Shown: piece by piece, positions 1 through 13,307 of the stretch | Layout: each line of letters begins with the position of its first letter | Numbering within the stretch: the first letter of the stretch is position 1 | Assembly: GCA_014338405.1 (NCBI GenBank) | Contig: JTDE01000248.1 | Span: forward strand, 245,556-309,555 | Direction: 5' to 3' | From: Paragonimus skrjabini miyazakii | Lineage: Eukaryota > Platyhelminthes > Trematoda > Plagiorchiida > Troglotrematidae | DNA: 64,000 bases | Position numbers and translations under genes: made by a program | The notes under the pieces: model-generated | What the model was told of the DNA's origin: nothing | Databases searched by the model: none | Seen by the model: only the letters and a program-made list of their open reading frames with translations

Positions 1-300
1 AGTCAAGTGTATTATGACAGACTGACTGATGGGTCCCGATTCCAGCTAGAAATGTTGATCATGCTCAGAATACACTATGATGTTAAGTCGGTCCATTCAC
101 GAATTATCGTCTGCTACAGTGGAAGAAATGAGATGGTTGCTCTTGACCGAATCCACAACTGCCGGGACTGCTGTAAGCACACACAGAAATGCTGACACTC
201 CCAAAATCCCATTAACGAATGACGTCAGCGTCTACGGACGAATGAGAAATGGGGCCTCAGTGAACTACCAATGTTCAACAGTTTATTAAATGACATTCTG

Positions 301-536
301 ATGACTGATGAATAGTAGGGGATTTTGATTTTCATATAGATTGAACATCACCCACAATAGATCACAGCCGTTGAATTCCCATAGACATTCTAGTCGGCCC
401 CTTTCGCAAAGAAGCACTGGACTCGAGTTTTGCTCTCATTTAAGTTTGTCAGTAGTGCATATCCCTGCTAGGGCGGGGACAGGATTCCGGCCACGCTGTT
501 CATGAGGCAACCATGTTGACCACTGCGTCATCGATT
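301..536 (-). repeat. tRNA-like SINE copy (left half of head-to-head pair)
   Basis: Reverse-strand copy of a SINE seen at least eight times in this window. Its 3' end (reading into 301) carries the family tail that also ends the copies at about 1285 and 37615. The tRNA-like head lies near 480-520. It faces the forward copy that starts at about 541, so the two together form an imperfect palindrome with a short unique centre. The pair could come from two insertions or from one palindromic insertion. Confidence 0.75.
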
Positions 537-540
537 GGAG

Positions 541-862
541 TTAACAGATAGTAACTGTGTCTCCTTTCGAGGAGATCGGGCAACCTGATCATTACTCACA
601 AGCGAAAGTGGTTGAGCGTCCACATATGATAATTCGGTCGTGCCTAACGTGAGGTCAGTGGCGCAGTGGTAAACACGGTTGATTCATGAACAGCGTGTCC
701 GTGGTTCAAGTTCCGGCAGTGGCGATGATATGCACTACTGATGAGTTCTAATGAGAGCGGAACTCGGGTCTGGTGCTTCTTTGCAAAAGGGGCTGGCTGC
801 AAAGTCTATGTGATTGCGACAGCTACGATCAATTGTGGGTGATGTTCAATCTATAACAAAAA
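541..862 (+). repeat. tRNA-like SINE copy with Pol III A and B boxes
   Basis: Forward copy with a head of about 110 bases before the tRNA-like part. A good A box, TGGCGCAGTGG, lies at 659-669 and a B box, GGTTCAAGTTCC, at 703-714. Their spacing matches an internal RNA polymerase III promoter. The family-specific body follows and ends near GTGATGTTCAATCTAT. It lacks the last bases of the tail found in the copy at 1030-1285, so it is slightly 3' truncated. It codes for nothing; the short ORFs here are shadows. Confidence 0.75.
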
Positions 863-1029
863 ACTGTTGTAGAAAAATGGACAGCAACACGCAGATTGTA
901 ATGATCCTGCTAACTTATGTATAAAGTGTATTCTTTAGTTAGATTTATTACGGTTAACCAACTCTGTACTGGATGATTAGCTTGTGGTTCAGAGTGGATT
1001 AAAATAGAAACCAATACTGAGAAATTCGC

Positions 1030-1285
1030 CATTCGCCTAATGTGAGGTCAATGGCGCCGTGGTAAACACAGTTGCCTCATGAACAGCATGGCCGTGGTTC
1101 AAGTCCCGGCAGTGGCGGGGATATGCACTACTGACGAGCTCTAATGAGAGCGGAACTCTGGTCTGGTGCTTTTTTCCGAAAGGGGCCGACCTTAATGTGT
1201 ATGGGAGTGTGACAGCTGCGATCAATTGTGGGTGATGTTCAATCCATATGAAAATAAAAATCCCCTACTACTCATCAGTTCATTT
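1030..1285 (+). repeat. tRNA-like SINE copy, 3' complete
   Basis: Second forward copy, with A box TGGCGCCGTGG at about 1052 and B box GGTTCAAGTCCC at 1096-1107. It includes the full 3' tail ending CCCCTACTACTCATCAGT. It lacks the roughly 110-base 5' head present at 541-650, so the family has at least two 5' forms or this copy is 5' truncated. Confidence 0.75.
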
Positions 1286-1289
1286 GTTG

Positions 1290-2330
1290 TTGAAAATCCC
1301 GACAAACTATGGATGAGAAAGATGCAAGCCAACTACATTCAGAGCAACAGTATTGCAATTTCCAGAACGCTACATTCTTAGGAGTTAATAAGCGATATCC
1401 TGCATTCGTTTCTGTTGCTGTACATTAGTTTGCCCTGCAAGTAGCAGACGCATTTTCATTTTGAAAGAGATTTGTTACATTTCCAGGAAACGGATATGTC
1501 AAACATGTAAAACTCCACAACATATCAACGAGGAAACATACTTGGCTCGGAAGGAAACAGTTCTGTACCTAGTGAAAACATTGTGGTAAATAAAGCAGGA
1601 TTTGCAGAGGTTTAGGGACGTGTGACTTGATTTCCATTTAGGGTTCTCATCAGCATGGGGTAGGAAACATCGTGCAAAACCACACACGGGGAAGACACTG
1701 ACAAGTTTTCCATTAAAGCAACTTAGGATTAGTAAGTGCGTGAATCACACGCTGATTAATTTTCAGCAAGCATTTTGATTTAACTTGCCAATATATGCTT
1801 GTAACATGATCTTCGTGAACTTTCAAAATTTGAATCTTTCTCGCTAACTAACAGTAAACTGTATTCAGTTCCCTAGGTTGTTCCACTAAAAAATCTCTTA
1901 TAGTCAATACGTTGTATCATTTGAAAATTATCGCACATATCCCCTTTCATATACAGCTATGCATTCAAATAAAGTCACTTTGGTTGTGCGAAATACTTTG
2001 AGAAGCTGACGAATACCTGTCAAATGGATGGCACTGCTGTGCTTAAACACTACGTCAAGGGCAAGCCTGAGTAAAGTTTATAAAATGATCTGGTTGATCA
2101 AACTGATCTGTCTAATATGCGTCTTTAATTTCAACTTACGGACTAAACTTTTGACTTTGGGGCGCATCCATTTCCGTCTGAGCAGTCCACACGGAGCTGT
2201 GAATCACACCATTTCATCTACTTCTAAGAGTCTTGTGTGAAAGTTAGCGAAAATAAAAAATGCTTGCATGGTTTTGCAAACCGACTTCATTTCCAATGTG
2301 TTAAGGTTTGCCTTACTCGCTTAAGTGATT
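1290..2330. other. No recognisable gene
   Basis: Only short ORFs with no recognisable motif, in AT-leaning sequence. I see no repeat shared with the rest of the window. Confidence 0.5.
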
Positions 2331-2331
2331 A

Positions 2332-2514
2332 GTGCATAATTACCACGTACAATCCACTTTGTTCTACGGGTCGGAAACGTGGCTTATTGATGAAAAAGAC
2401 TTGGATATAATGGTCGTGAATGGTCAGCAATGTCACCGTCTACTAGTCCCCTTGAAGTGGGCCGATATGAGCAACATAGCCGCTTCCTTTCGAAAGGTAC
2501 CGGATCGAGAGTAA
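2332..2514 (+). pseudogene. LINE reverse-transcriptase C-terminal fragment
   Basis: A 60-codon open stretch contains LFYGSETW and then a region resembling the conserved tail beyond the RT thumb of CR1/RTE-like LINEs (usual form LLYGCETW, then a basic stretch around HRCLR). The next recognisable residues are QQCHRL. The frame then breaks and an overlapping frame continues briefly. No catalytic core is present. This is a short relic inside an otherwise featureless region, and the exact LINE clade cannot be assigned. Confidence 0.5.
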
Positions 2515-2649
2515 TAAGTAACCGAGACCGACGCTCAATTTTAGATGTTCAGGTCAGACACCTTGAGTGCCAAGCTGGCGCTTGTAGAACCGGACTTTGT
2601 TTACTAAGACCAACAACAGCTAGTCGAAACCAAGGTGCAGCCAAGCATT

Positions 2650-4250
2650 AAGTTATTTATTAGGTATGTCGGTGATGACGATTCTTATGTGACAGTCCTC
2701 AGTTTAAATCATCATCAGATGCTATCTCTTTTACCATGTCAGATTGTTTTCATATTTCCGGTTTATTCATCTAAACTATTCCTCCTTACCATTGCAATGA
2801 ACGGGCACTTGGTCAATTGTGTCATTTGATCAGTCTCAGGGATGTTCATTCTGGTGTGCATGAGAGTGATTGTCTTTGAATCTACACATCGATATCCCAA
2901 AGTTATTATAAAATCTAACGCCAGTGTGAAATGTATTTTATTATAAAACAAATTATACAATACGCATGGTGTAGTTTCTGTTAATATAAACGAAATATTT
3001 CTCACGTCCATATTGAATCTTTTAACTAATGAACATTAAATTAGTGTTAGTATTTCTTAACTTCTGTGAATTATTACTAGTAAATAACAGAAAACTTGAA
3101 GCACCTGATGATAACTTATTAATGAATGGGTGCTTCACGCTTCAAAGTACCTGGGATAACAAGTTTTTGCTTTAGAAGCTACGGAAATGACTTCAAGTAT
3201 AACAAAACTTTCATCATACTCAAAATCTGATTAGGTCAACTCTATACTAGGCCACGATCACATATTCAGGCGCTTTTGATTAAAAGTTTCATAAATGCAT
3301 TTCTTCGCTTCCAACCGATGTAACCTATTGTTCAAATCAACTTATTTTTTTGTACACTGAATAACTTCAGAAGATGTCTACTGAAACGAGAATGCCATGT
3401 ATGTCGTCTATCGCAAAATAAACAAGATATTCGCTTCCCGATTATCTCCTCTTTCCCGAGATGACACGAATTGCACTGAGCAGTCTTCATAGAAAATGTC
3501 TTAGACAAAGCAAACCTGTCAGTGCGACAACAACAAATCATTTTTGATTACTCAAACCAGGTAAATTAGGTTATTCGAACGAGCCGGTGTTGTAACCGAT
3601 GAATCAGTCAGCCTCACATTTAGACAGCATGGGAGTAAGCAAAATGAGTACTTATGCAAGACAACTGGTTGAGTGCAAAATTCGCTGGAATAAACAAGTA
3701 AGCAAAACAGCCAAAAGAACAGTCAAAGCCATGAGACCGATTATTTCACCGTTTTCACACCAGTTCTTGTAAACGTGATAACAGAAAATCACAAGACGTC
3801 AGACGACTATGTGTCAACCGGAACAATTGTCCAACTTTCATTGGGAAGATAGGTAACACTGCTGCAAAAAGTGATGTTTACTCCAAAGATAGAGAAACAT
3901 ACGTAGAAAGCACAAACAAGGTTAACAAAACAAATCTCATTCTAATACAAATGTAAATGAAAAACCACTCAAAAAGAATATTTGATGATCCTCAACCGAA
4001 ATGCAAATATGAGTTATCAAATAATGAATTCCTCAAAGTTTGCGTTTGACGATTCAGCGGGAATCAGCGCATGATTTGTGGAAAAGCAGCTAGCACGCCG
4101 GCAACATAAAGGAATGGGTTAGAGCAAGAGGCGCACTCTGTAAAAATACATGCGAAAGCGACGAGCATCAGAACTTCCAAAACGGAACCAAGCACATCGG
4201 AAATATTTCAGCAAAATCATAATAGCATAAACAACAGTTGACTAACTACA
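2650..4250. other. No recognisable gene
   Basis: No coding motif, RNA gene or repeat recognised. ORFs are short and their composition looks random. Confidence 0.45.
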
Positions 4251-4259
4251 CCGGCTAAC

Positions 4260-4693
4260 GACCTCAAGAAACGTTCAGTCGCAACTTTGTCCGTAGGCTA
4301 AACAAGTTCATGTACCTGGTGGAAGGCTGACTGGTCATGATTATGTTGACGGCAAGGTGTTGCTGTTTGATAGCTTTTCAAGCGGCACAAACAATGCTTG
4401 ATGCTATTCCGCTTTCTGCTAAATACTTCGGAGTGCGTTTTGCAGCCTCAAAGTGCAATGTGCTTCTGCAAGATTGCAGTGGTTACGTGGGTTTAAAGTT
4501 AGGTAATCTTGTCATGGAGGTTGTTAACCGATGTGTATACTTGAGAATCTGCATCGACGGCTGCAGCGGATGTGTAGGGAATGAAGTGAAAGTATGTATC
4601 TCTCTCGTCAGACGCAAAGTCGAGTTTCCGGGAAAGTTTATTCGGCGTTCGGAAATTTCAAGTGTGAAACATCCCGAAAATACTGGTTTATAA
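4260..4693 (+). pseudogene. LINE reverse-transcriptase fragment (post-catalytic region)
   Basis: The 118-codon open stretch from 4337 has the layout of the region after the YADD motif in CR1/RTE-type LINE polymerases. There is a segment ending SKCNVLLQD, a segment ending VNRCVYLRICI (usual form KFVYLGSCI), and then NEVKVCISLVRRKVEF (usual form a series of basic residues before the thumb). A degraded YADD-like stretch may lie just upstream in another frame near 4325. The start is arbitrary because this is a broken relic. The fragment at 2332 comes from a more C-terminal part of a similar element but lies upstream, so they are separate insertions or rearranged. Confidence 0.5.
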
Positions 4694-4699
4694 CAACGA

Positions 4700-5870
4700 G
4701 AGTAAACCACCATATGACGTGTAAGGTGGCAACACCATGAAACCTTGTGTAAAGATCGAAATTGAGTGCGGTTGAAAACAAAGTGAAGTCTTACCCATGC
4801 TCTCAAAATCGCCTCAGCTCATCTGTAATCGTTCAACATGTTTCAGTATGTTCGCCTTATATGTGAAAGGGTGTTGTTGATCCTATTTTCTGCTGTCCAG
4901 CTATGTCAACTTTGTCCACCAGTAGTATTTGGATTTAGCATGTTTCCAATTTAGTCCATTTCACGGACGTCGTGACACTGTCCGTCACAGAACTACTCAA
5001 TGCATTGGCAGATTCCCACAAGAACTTTAGCATTCTTCAAATCAACGAAATCATTACGAATTTCATCAACTGCAGTAAAAACGTGCACCAGACGAATCAA
5101 CTCACTTGGGACAGCAAGAAACAGTCGATCCACTTGAAATTATAATATGCCACACAAATCAATTTTAGCTGCCTGCTATCAGATGGACAATAGATTGACC
5201 AGTGTATCATGATAACTAGAAGTTAACGGTGGGACAAACAAAAGAATTAAATATACCTTCTTAATAACTGAAATGCAAAACTAAGAAGCTCCGCAGAAGG
5301 AAATCATCAAAATGTTGAATACAGCCGTATTCTCTGGAAGAACTCTACACATCACTGAAAATAGTTCGAAAAAAGGACAGATTCTATGAGTGTAGTCCGC
5401 AGTGAACAGTTCACTTTTTATGCCTGATGAAACAACATCACGTGTGGAGTGTGGAGTAAACCACTCGAGAATCACGTCCAGGGTGAGATGAACATTCAAC
5501 GCCATCGTTGAATCAATGACACTTCAACGCCTGCATTCCTTTGGTGAAATCCCGATACAGCGAGCCACCTCCCACACTCCATTTCAAAGTTAAACATCTG
5601 TCTCTCAGTGTAATCGTTCTGGACTTATTGAAGGTGAATTCATTCTATTGAAATTATGGCTGGCAGAATGAAAAGCCTTCAACAAGGTTCCACGTAATCG
5701 ACGAAAAACCGAGAAGTAAGCAGTGACAGCAACTTGCTTCATTCTGTCCGGGTGAGTGAATATCAAGTCACGACGTTTGTGATGGTTCTGCGGGCTGTGA
5801 GCTCCGTCATTGGTTCGTGTTTGCAACTAGACATGCATTGAGCATGTTGACATCAAGACTCACAGTATAT
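4700..5870. other. No recognisable gene
   Basis: Nothing supported. A reverse-strand ORF at 5605-5826 has a faint resemblance to a LINE tail, but too faint to call. Confidence 0.4.
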
Positions 5871-5871
5871 C

Positions 5872-5961
5872 ATGAGCGGTTGCCTTGCAGTGTGTTATTT
5901 TCTTAGTCTACATATTCTTCTAATTTCCGGATTTCAACCACAGCATGATTTATCACTCGAA
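5872..5961 (+). CDS. Candidate first exon with signal peptide (hypothetical)
   Basis: An ATG at 5872 opens a frame whose first 20 or so residues are strongly hydrophobic with small residues near the end, like a secretory signal peptide. At 5961/5962 the sequence reads GAA followed by GTAAGT, a near-perfect splice donor. A short signal-peptide exon followed by an intron is common in flatworm secreted-protein genes. No downstream exon could be matched, so this is a guess from two coincident signals. Without splicing the frame runs to 6159 as a 95-residue hydrophobic product. Confidence 0.25.
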
Positions 5962-5969
5962 GTAAGTGC

Positions 5970-8265
5970 TCCTCTAACTCAGGATGAACTGCTGGCGGGA
6001 TTGTGGTTTCCAATATGTGCTTCTGTTCAAGCTTGCTCGCTCTTCAGCGGCTTCAAAATTTATTTTTACTGTGGCTGCCTCAGGATAAGTTACTTTTTTT
6101 ACATTGTGTTTCATTTACGAAGCAATCAACCAGTTGGTCTGGTGAATGTTACTCCATGAATTGACTTAAAGCTGGATGAGGTTAGAGATGCATTGCAAAC
6201 ATCTGCCACTTCTGCATTGTTGCGTACGACAGATTGGCAGTCGTCTTATGAAAAATTTTATTATGTGGACCAGATGCCAGGTCATTAAACGGATATATCA
6301 CCATGATAGGTTCGATGGTGTTTAGACATACAAACAAGCTTTGTTGTTCGGAAATCTGAGTGAAATGTATACCCGTCAGTACGCGGTTGTGGTTTGCAAG
6401 AAAACAAAACCGCATGAATTTCATTCACATGCTTACAGTTTTCTGTTCCTAACGTACATCAGTTACCTCCATATCTATCCTGCAGGATACATTTAATATT
6501 TTAAATGTATTTCAAGTGTAAACTATATACAAAACAATACTCACTTTCTTCTCTAGAAAGAAGTGCCGTCGCTCCGCCTTGTCGCAATATCAAGCGTTCA
6601 ATGAAATGAATCAGAATTTGAAACGATGAGGATTGGATTAGATCAAATGCTCTTTGAATTTGTCAAGCAAATGTTGTCAAGATGATTCTAGCATGACAAA
6701 ATTAGTTGGGACCAAACGTGTGTGATATTGTGCTTCGAAATTTCCATTTCCTGTATATTGTTAGCTTGCTTATCAATATATTTTGATACCAGTCTTTTTA
6801 TTAGTTTAACGTTCTCCAACCTAATATAAAAATCTGGATTTTATTCTACATGATGTGTTGAACAGCTTCTCTGATAAATGAGTCCATGTCGATTGCTTGC
6901 AATATGCAGTGTTTCCTTCCGATTTGCTCATTATGTGCGACATTATCGATAACAAACATGGTTCGTTTGTGTGAATTCCGTTCTGTGTCTTGGATCATCT
7001 GCTCTGCTCGGATGTCATAATGCCCGTTCACGTCTCTTCTTGTTGGATAGTACCGGCAATTCAACTAAGCATAATCTTTGGTAGATGACCAACAAAGTTT
7101 TCCGGTCAACCCTCTGGTCACAACCATCGTACGAACTGAGGTATATGTTCTTACAGACTCGATGAATCATGCCAGTTGGTTGAACCGTGTCACAGTATGG
7201 AGAAAACAGGCCTGTTTATGATTTTCGGTCTCCTTTTACTAGTGCTGCCCCTTCAAGACTGTTGGCTTCGTGTTGTCCGATTATTATTTGATATTATCTT
7301 TCTAAAACTGCCGAATAGATGAGAAAGATACCAGTCCTACTACGTCAAGATACTGCTAGTTTCAGCTTCCCAAACTCATAAGTAGTGGTCTGTCCATTAG
7401 ACCCAATTGTTATAGAAAAATACCAGCTGATGTCGCCCAACAACTGTTCTGTAACAGTCGCTTTGTAAACAATGTTTTTTAAAGACCAGAAGCTCAATGA
7501 ATTGCAATACTTACTTATTATCAGAGTAGCAGACAGAGTTGAAGCTGATGAGAGTGTACTGCGTCCGGATAATCTTGTCGTACACGTGACGAAAAGCCAG
7601 CTTGACTTAGCTTGTGAGTGGTGTATTTACAACAATGTCCGTCGGTGTGAGCTGAATGCGCACAGACAACTTGGTTGAGCAAGATCTAAAAGTTGGCAGG
7701 ACTGAACAGGAAAAGGACGGATATTTTTGAAGTTCCACTGAGCGTTACAACGAACCGAGATCCGAAAGTGGCGAGAATGGTCGATTGGCTAAGTTATTGT
7801 ACGTTAACCTACGTTTCAAAAGTGTTAATGCAATCTTTCGATCAACTAAACGGACCGTTCATCCCTCGAAGCAGAGTTGAAACGCTGAGAACTGCGAGTC
7901 CTCAATGCTGCGAGCGGGTAACTCTTGTCTTCAGTTACATGATCTCAAGCTGCTGGCACAAAAGTTTTATACTAGCTTTTAAACAACGAAGGAAATTTGT
8001 ATCATGAACGGATAGATAGTTCTTTGACTGCAAACATGAAAATGAGGCAGCTTCTGAAAGTGATCACAAAGCCTGACAGATTTGACGAAACATCTTGCCA
8101 GTAGCCCGAACCGTGAGCGTGGTCACATTTCCTGGATTTTCCTGAGGTCATCGCAACAAACCAAATCATTCCTGTTTCATGTGTTCAATTACGAGTACAG
8201 TTCATTTGAAGACAGTCGCGAGCGTAATTCCAGTCACGGTACTTGAAGAATGGCTAGTTAAACAA
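5970..8265. other. No recognisable gene
   Basis: Several ORFs of 60-104 codons on both strands, none with a recognisable motif, periodicity or splice context. Confidence 0.4.
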
Positions 8266-8460
8266 ATTTAACATCACTCACTGTTGATCGCAGTTATCAC
8301 ATTCCCGTGAATATTTCAGTCGGTCACTGTCACAAATAACCCCTATACCCTAGTATCATTCTTGTCAGGGCTCAACAGTAATGCATATCCTGGCGACAGA
8401 TAGGAATAAGACTCCGGCCACGTTTTCACGAAGTAACCGCGCTGTTGGCTGCACTACAGA
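8266..8460 (-). repeat. Diverged SINE copy
   Basis: Reverse-strand, clearly older member of the SINE family. The tail block GATCGCAGTTATCACATTCC and the head block CTCCGGCCACGTTTTCACG are both recognisable, while the middle has drifted strongly. The A-box end is degraded. Confidence 0.5.
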
Positions 8461-8469
8461 TACGACTGA

Positions 8470-11400
8470 ATTGTCACATTACTGAACTTGTTGTCCCTGT
8501 CCAAATAGCTTAAAATTGTCAACATAATTGCCTGTTTTATACTAATGATTGCAATACGCAGTTCAAAAATCTACCAATCTCCCCGAACAATTATTGTTAA
8601 AACCATGAATCAAGATCGTTCCAATCTCTTGAAATAACTAGTACGGTCAACTCACACCATCAACATTCTAGCCCAGTTATATTCGTCCAATAAAAACACC
8701 GACGGATGGATAATATATCTCAGTGAAAAAGATTACACTCACTTTTTCTCTCGAAAGTAGATGCACCCGTTTGAACTTTAAGAATGTACATACAACCAAG
8801 CAGCTCAATAAAATTAACCGACTCGAAATTGTTCTGATTTTGATGAGAAAAGATTGTTGAGCTGACTCAACTACGAAGTACGTTTAAAAAACCGAACTCA
8901 AGTAACATTTTACTATGATTAGTTTTATATACAACGCTATCATTACAGTCACGTGAATGATTTCAACATTGCCACTTTTGCAAAACAAATGACGCTTGCA
9001 TTGACTGAAATTATTCCATCGTGCATCTTGTTGGAGCCGACTTCGCCCAAGTTCTTTTTGGCAGGTTTTCGTTACACATCCGAACCGTATACTCTCGGTT
9101 ACAACAAATGTTCGGTACTGAACATTTGACCATTGACAAGCGGAACACTTCACAATGAGCGGGTTCATTGACGACGGTCTGCTAGAATCTGTGAACACTG
9201 CTGAAGTTTATCTCTCACTGATTCCATACAAACAACGGGGCAACCTATGTGGTGGGTATTGATTGGAGTTGAATCGTGCTACTGAATTCGTAGTTAACAT
9301 TCTCTTGAAGAACAGTCATCACAATTAAGACATGGTTAGTCTGGTAACATTATCAAAAACAATCCGAGGAGTTACATTTAGTCCTTTTTGTTATGATATC
9401 CTGTAAGCTTGTTTCACTCAGCTGCTGCTCCTGCGAGATGACAAAGTACTCGAAAAATGTAGTTTAAACATTCGACACATCATATGGTGCGGTATATGGA
9501 ATATTGCAAATGTTCGGCTAACCTTCTGATTATGATAATACAATAGCATTGTTCAAAGCGTCAGGTTACTTTTGATTAGTTTTTGTTAATTGGTTGAAGC
9601 TGAGTTGTAAAAGTCTTCGAAATGCCTAATCATCGTAATGCAATGTTTTGGGCTGATTGCAATTCTGTGGCAGACTTGAAATGTTAGAATTTCGCGTTAA
9701 AGTAAAGTCAATTTTGGTTAACACTTTCATTGATTCAAATCTCCAGTCTCTCAATGACGATTCAATGTTTATCTTTTCATCAATTATATTTTTGGCTAAA
9801 CGGGTCAAATCTCTTACGTATACACTGGCGGTTTTACCACTTACTTCATCATTTCACACAACTGGATGCTCGTCATGTCTCTATCCTCTTAGTCTATGAA
9901 ACCTTGGTTCATAAACAACGTTGATGTTTTAATGACTATCTTAACGTTTCAGGTTCTTTTATTTCGTTTAATGAATTTTACACGCTTTTGTTTGCACTAC
10001 CACATAGCAAAGATTAAAGTGGATCAAGCTTCCGATTAGTTTAAGTTGTTTGGAGCAACGACTGATAAAACCCACGTAATATCTTTCTTGAACTAGTTCA
10101 ATACACATTATTATTCAGAAAATTAAACATGAACACTGAAAATGTAGAAGATGCAATGTATGTAAGGTAACTCACGTGCTCTCTGATTTCTTTCCCGCCG
10201 ATCTTAACACACCAGTGCAGACTGATTAGTATTCAGGAGCAATCTCAAGTATTGATTTAAAAACAGTATGTTGTCAATCGCTCAACCGCTGCATCGAAAC
10301 TTCGATCAAAGTTCACATAGTTCCGCGTTTTTAAGTAACACTCAAGTTCAAACTGCATAAGCCAGAACATACGTTTGTAGCATCATTGAGAATTGAAATC
10401 TCAGGTGTACCAAACTAATCGTACGGAACAAGCTGGCCAATAGTTTAGATCGCCTCTATAACTAATACAGGACCGCATTCATTGAATTGGTGTGCATCAA
10501 GGAAACAACTTTTAAGACGCATGCATACAATCAGGGCTTAGCACGGTAACTTACAAACTGACTCACACTACGTCTGAAGATTGAAGAAAGTGTAACCAAA
10601 GTCTTGGAATCCGCACCACTACTGTTCTATATCAGCGTCGGCCAGTATTCGAAGGATCGACCAGTCTTCTATCAGAATACCGCTTTTCACAATACAACGT
10701 GTGCCCATGTGTTTACAGTCAACTGATGATGAACCTTATTAACAGGTTAATGTAGACATTCATATGTCTAATAAATTCAGGCGTCCTTCTACACCACTTA
10801 CGTTTTTCTCAGGTTAGTTGTATTCATTATCCAATATTCCCGTTGTCGTATCATGTACCTTTACGAAATTATATGAAATTCACTTGTAAAAACCTTTTCC
10901 ATGGGGAGAAAATGCCACGCATTCCAGTTCAACTGCAAAATGTTTTAGAATTTTTGAAAATTTTATCCCGTGTTAACTACTTACCAGCATCTACCATCGT
11001 TGCTGAATGAATTAGTAGAAACCCGAAACTTCTTGGGATAATTGCTAAAAATCCTCTACAAGTAATCACCTATCCTAAGCAGTTCTATCGTTGTTCTGGC
11101 CATGTTCATAAATGTGGTGCTACCGTCATGACATAGTTACGATCGTTGAGGTTGAGTGAAACATGTACTCCTTACTAACATAAAAAATACCTATTTCAGT
11201 GTTGGATTTGACAATGGTGAATCCGAGAAAAATAAAAAGCATGCTTCAGTTGGAGCTAAAGTGTGTCGAATGTTTTACTGAATACGAAGACTACGGTTTA
11301 ATATTGTAGATGTTTTGCACCTGGTGAAAATTGTCCAACACTAGCAGATGAATGTTAGTTTGTTGTACTCACCAAGTGCACGCACGTTATCTTTAACTAA

Positions 11401-12445
11401 AAGAAAGGTTATACATAAGTTGGTAACTACGCTTCGGTTTTGATAACATCGTTCTAGCAACTGATACACAACTGGGGTAGTAGTAGTACAGGGAAACGTT
11501 CATATGTTGCTAATCTTCATTCAGATGCACACCCATCTGTTTCTCGTTCGGTTCGAATGACTTTACTTTCTGCTTCACAGTTATGTGTCAGAATGGAAAA
11601 TGTGTGGATGTTAACACTCTTGTTTCCTCTCAACTGCTTACTAGATGTGGCTATCAATGCTGGCGCATATGGCAACGAATAACATGACTTCGTATCGTCA
11701 ACCATAGTCATAATGTAGTTAACCGCAATTAAGAGCATTTTGCCACGGATATCACAAACAAAACAATCCCCACTAGCTCTGTAGTTTCTAGTTGCCGTTC
11801 GAATGGTTACTTCATACCTGAACAGATTAGAATATTTTTTCACAAATGCGTGGCATAACAGTTGCCAAGTCTGCCAGTAGAGTATTTTACCCACAAAAAC
11901 TTCATGGCTCAGTTGTCGTCTTTTAGTTTTGCAAAATGAAAGACCAGTTTGCATGGAAAACATACACAAACGTTGTGATTATTATTTGCTGTCAACAAGA
12001 ACGTATAACTTCCATCGATTTTCAGCTGATGACTTGAAAGGTACTGCTGTTTCTGTGTTCCTTATCGATTAACTGCGAGCGACCGTCGTATTCATAAGGT
12101 CTTTTCGCCAAATCCATGATACAAGATGTACACAGAAATAGACAATGTAGCTATGTAAACGGCCTGATTATTTGTGTTTCTGAAGAAGGATTCGCACGGA
12201 GATTCAATTGCGATGCGTTGCTATTGCGGTCTCAAATCTCTAGGTTTCGATAAATAGCCACTTAACATTTCAGTAGATTAGTAGGCACTACGTTTCTAGT
12301 CTTGTATTCGTAAACATCCGTGTTGATATAAACAGTCAACTTCGGCTATCGTACTGAATAATGCAAATTCAGCATTCCAACAAGAATTTTAATTCAGTTT
12401 GTCTCATCTATTTTACTTCATCCGTAAGCTGGATATGGTGAGAGG
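8470..12445. other. No recognisable gene
   Basis: About 4 kb with no supported feature. The longest ORF (reverse strand, 11517-11969, 150 codons) shows no domain, signal peptide or splice pattern, and one ORF of this size is roughly what chance gives in 64 kb. Confidence 0.4.
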
Positions 12446-12449
12446 ATAC

Positions 12450-12600
12450 AATCTGGAGAGATTCGAGTTTCACTCTCGTTAGAGTTCGTCAGTAGGGTAC
12501 ACCATTGTTGTGGTCGAAGCAACAACTCCGGCCACGGTATCATCGATCAACAATGACATTCACTGCGCTGTCAACTTCACAATACGCATAGCTGACTTAC
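12450..12600 (-). repeat. Partial SINE copy
   Basis: Reverse-strand fragment of the SINE family carrying the GAGTTCGTCAGTAG block, the CTCCGGCCACG block and the start of the tRNA-like head. The 3' tail is missing. Confidence 0.5.
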
Positions 12601-13307
12601 CATGTGCAAACGCTTAATCATATCTCTATGGTAAGCAGTACTCGAGAATAGCGTTTGGCCTCCTTATATAAAACTTTGTTGGTGCAATATAAATGAACAC
12701 TGATTTGCTTCTGACAACACACTGCCAAACATCATGTCTACATTCATCATCTGAGAAGAATGAATTACAACAGGAACAGCTTACTTGCAAACATTTCACC
12801 TCTCACTAAAAGGATTACATGAATAGAAATACAGATTACAATCCTGCTGCTGGCATACTCGTATTAACACTGGAACATACACAAAAGGTTCACTCATCTA
12901 AAAATGTAGTCATCCGTGTGAAGAATTCCCATATACATCTCAAGGTTCTGCAGCTCGTATGGTGAGGTATTTTATAATGATAAATATTGTGAAACGTATT
13001 TGTGACCAAGGAAAACAGTAGTTATGCCGCGAATAATCCCTAGTCTGTCAGTAATCACGTCATCCTCAATATCAATAGTAACCACGGCCGTACAATTTGA
13101 AACATTTCGGAATTAACGATTGTTTCAGGTTAACAATTATTACTGGAAATGTAGGTTTCATAACAGTTTAACAAATTAATGATATGCAAGTGTTAAATCG
13201 ATGTACATTTGGAAGAAACAGAGTATGAACCGTAAGATTAGTGAGACATACACTTGTCTTCGAATTACGTCATCGACTTGGTGAATCAAAAAGATTCGTA
13301 CAGACTT

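Noticed and set aside
11517..11969. 150-codon reverse-strand ORF
   Set aside because: No motif, signal peptide or splice context; an ORF of this size is expected about once by chance in 64 kb at this base composition.
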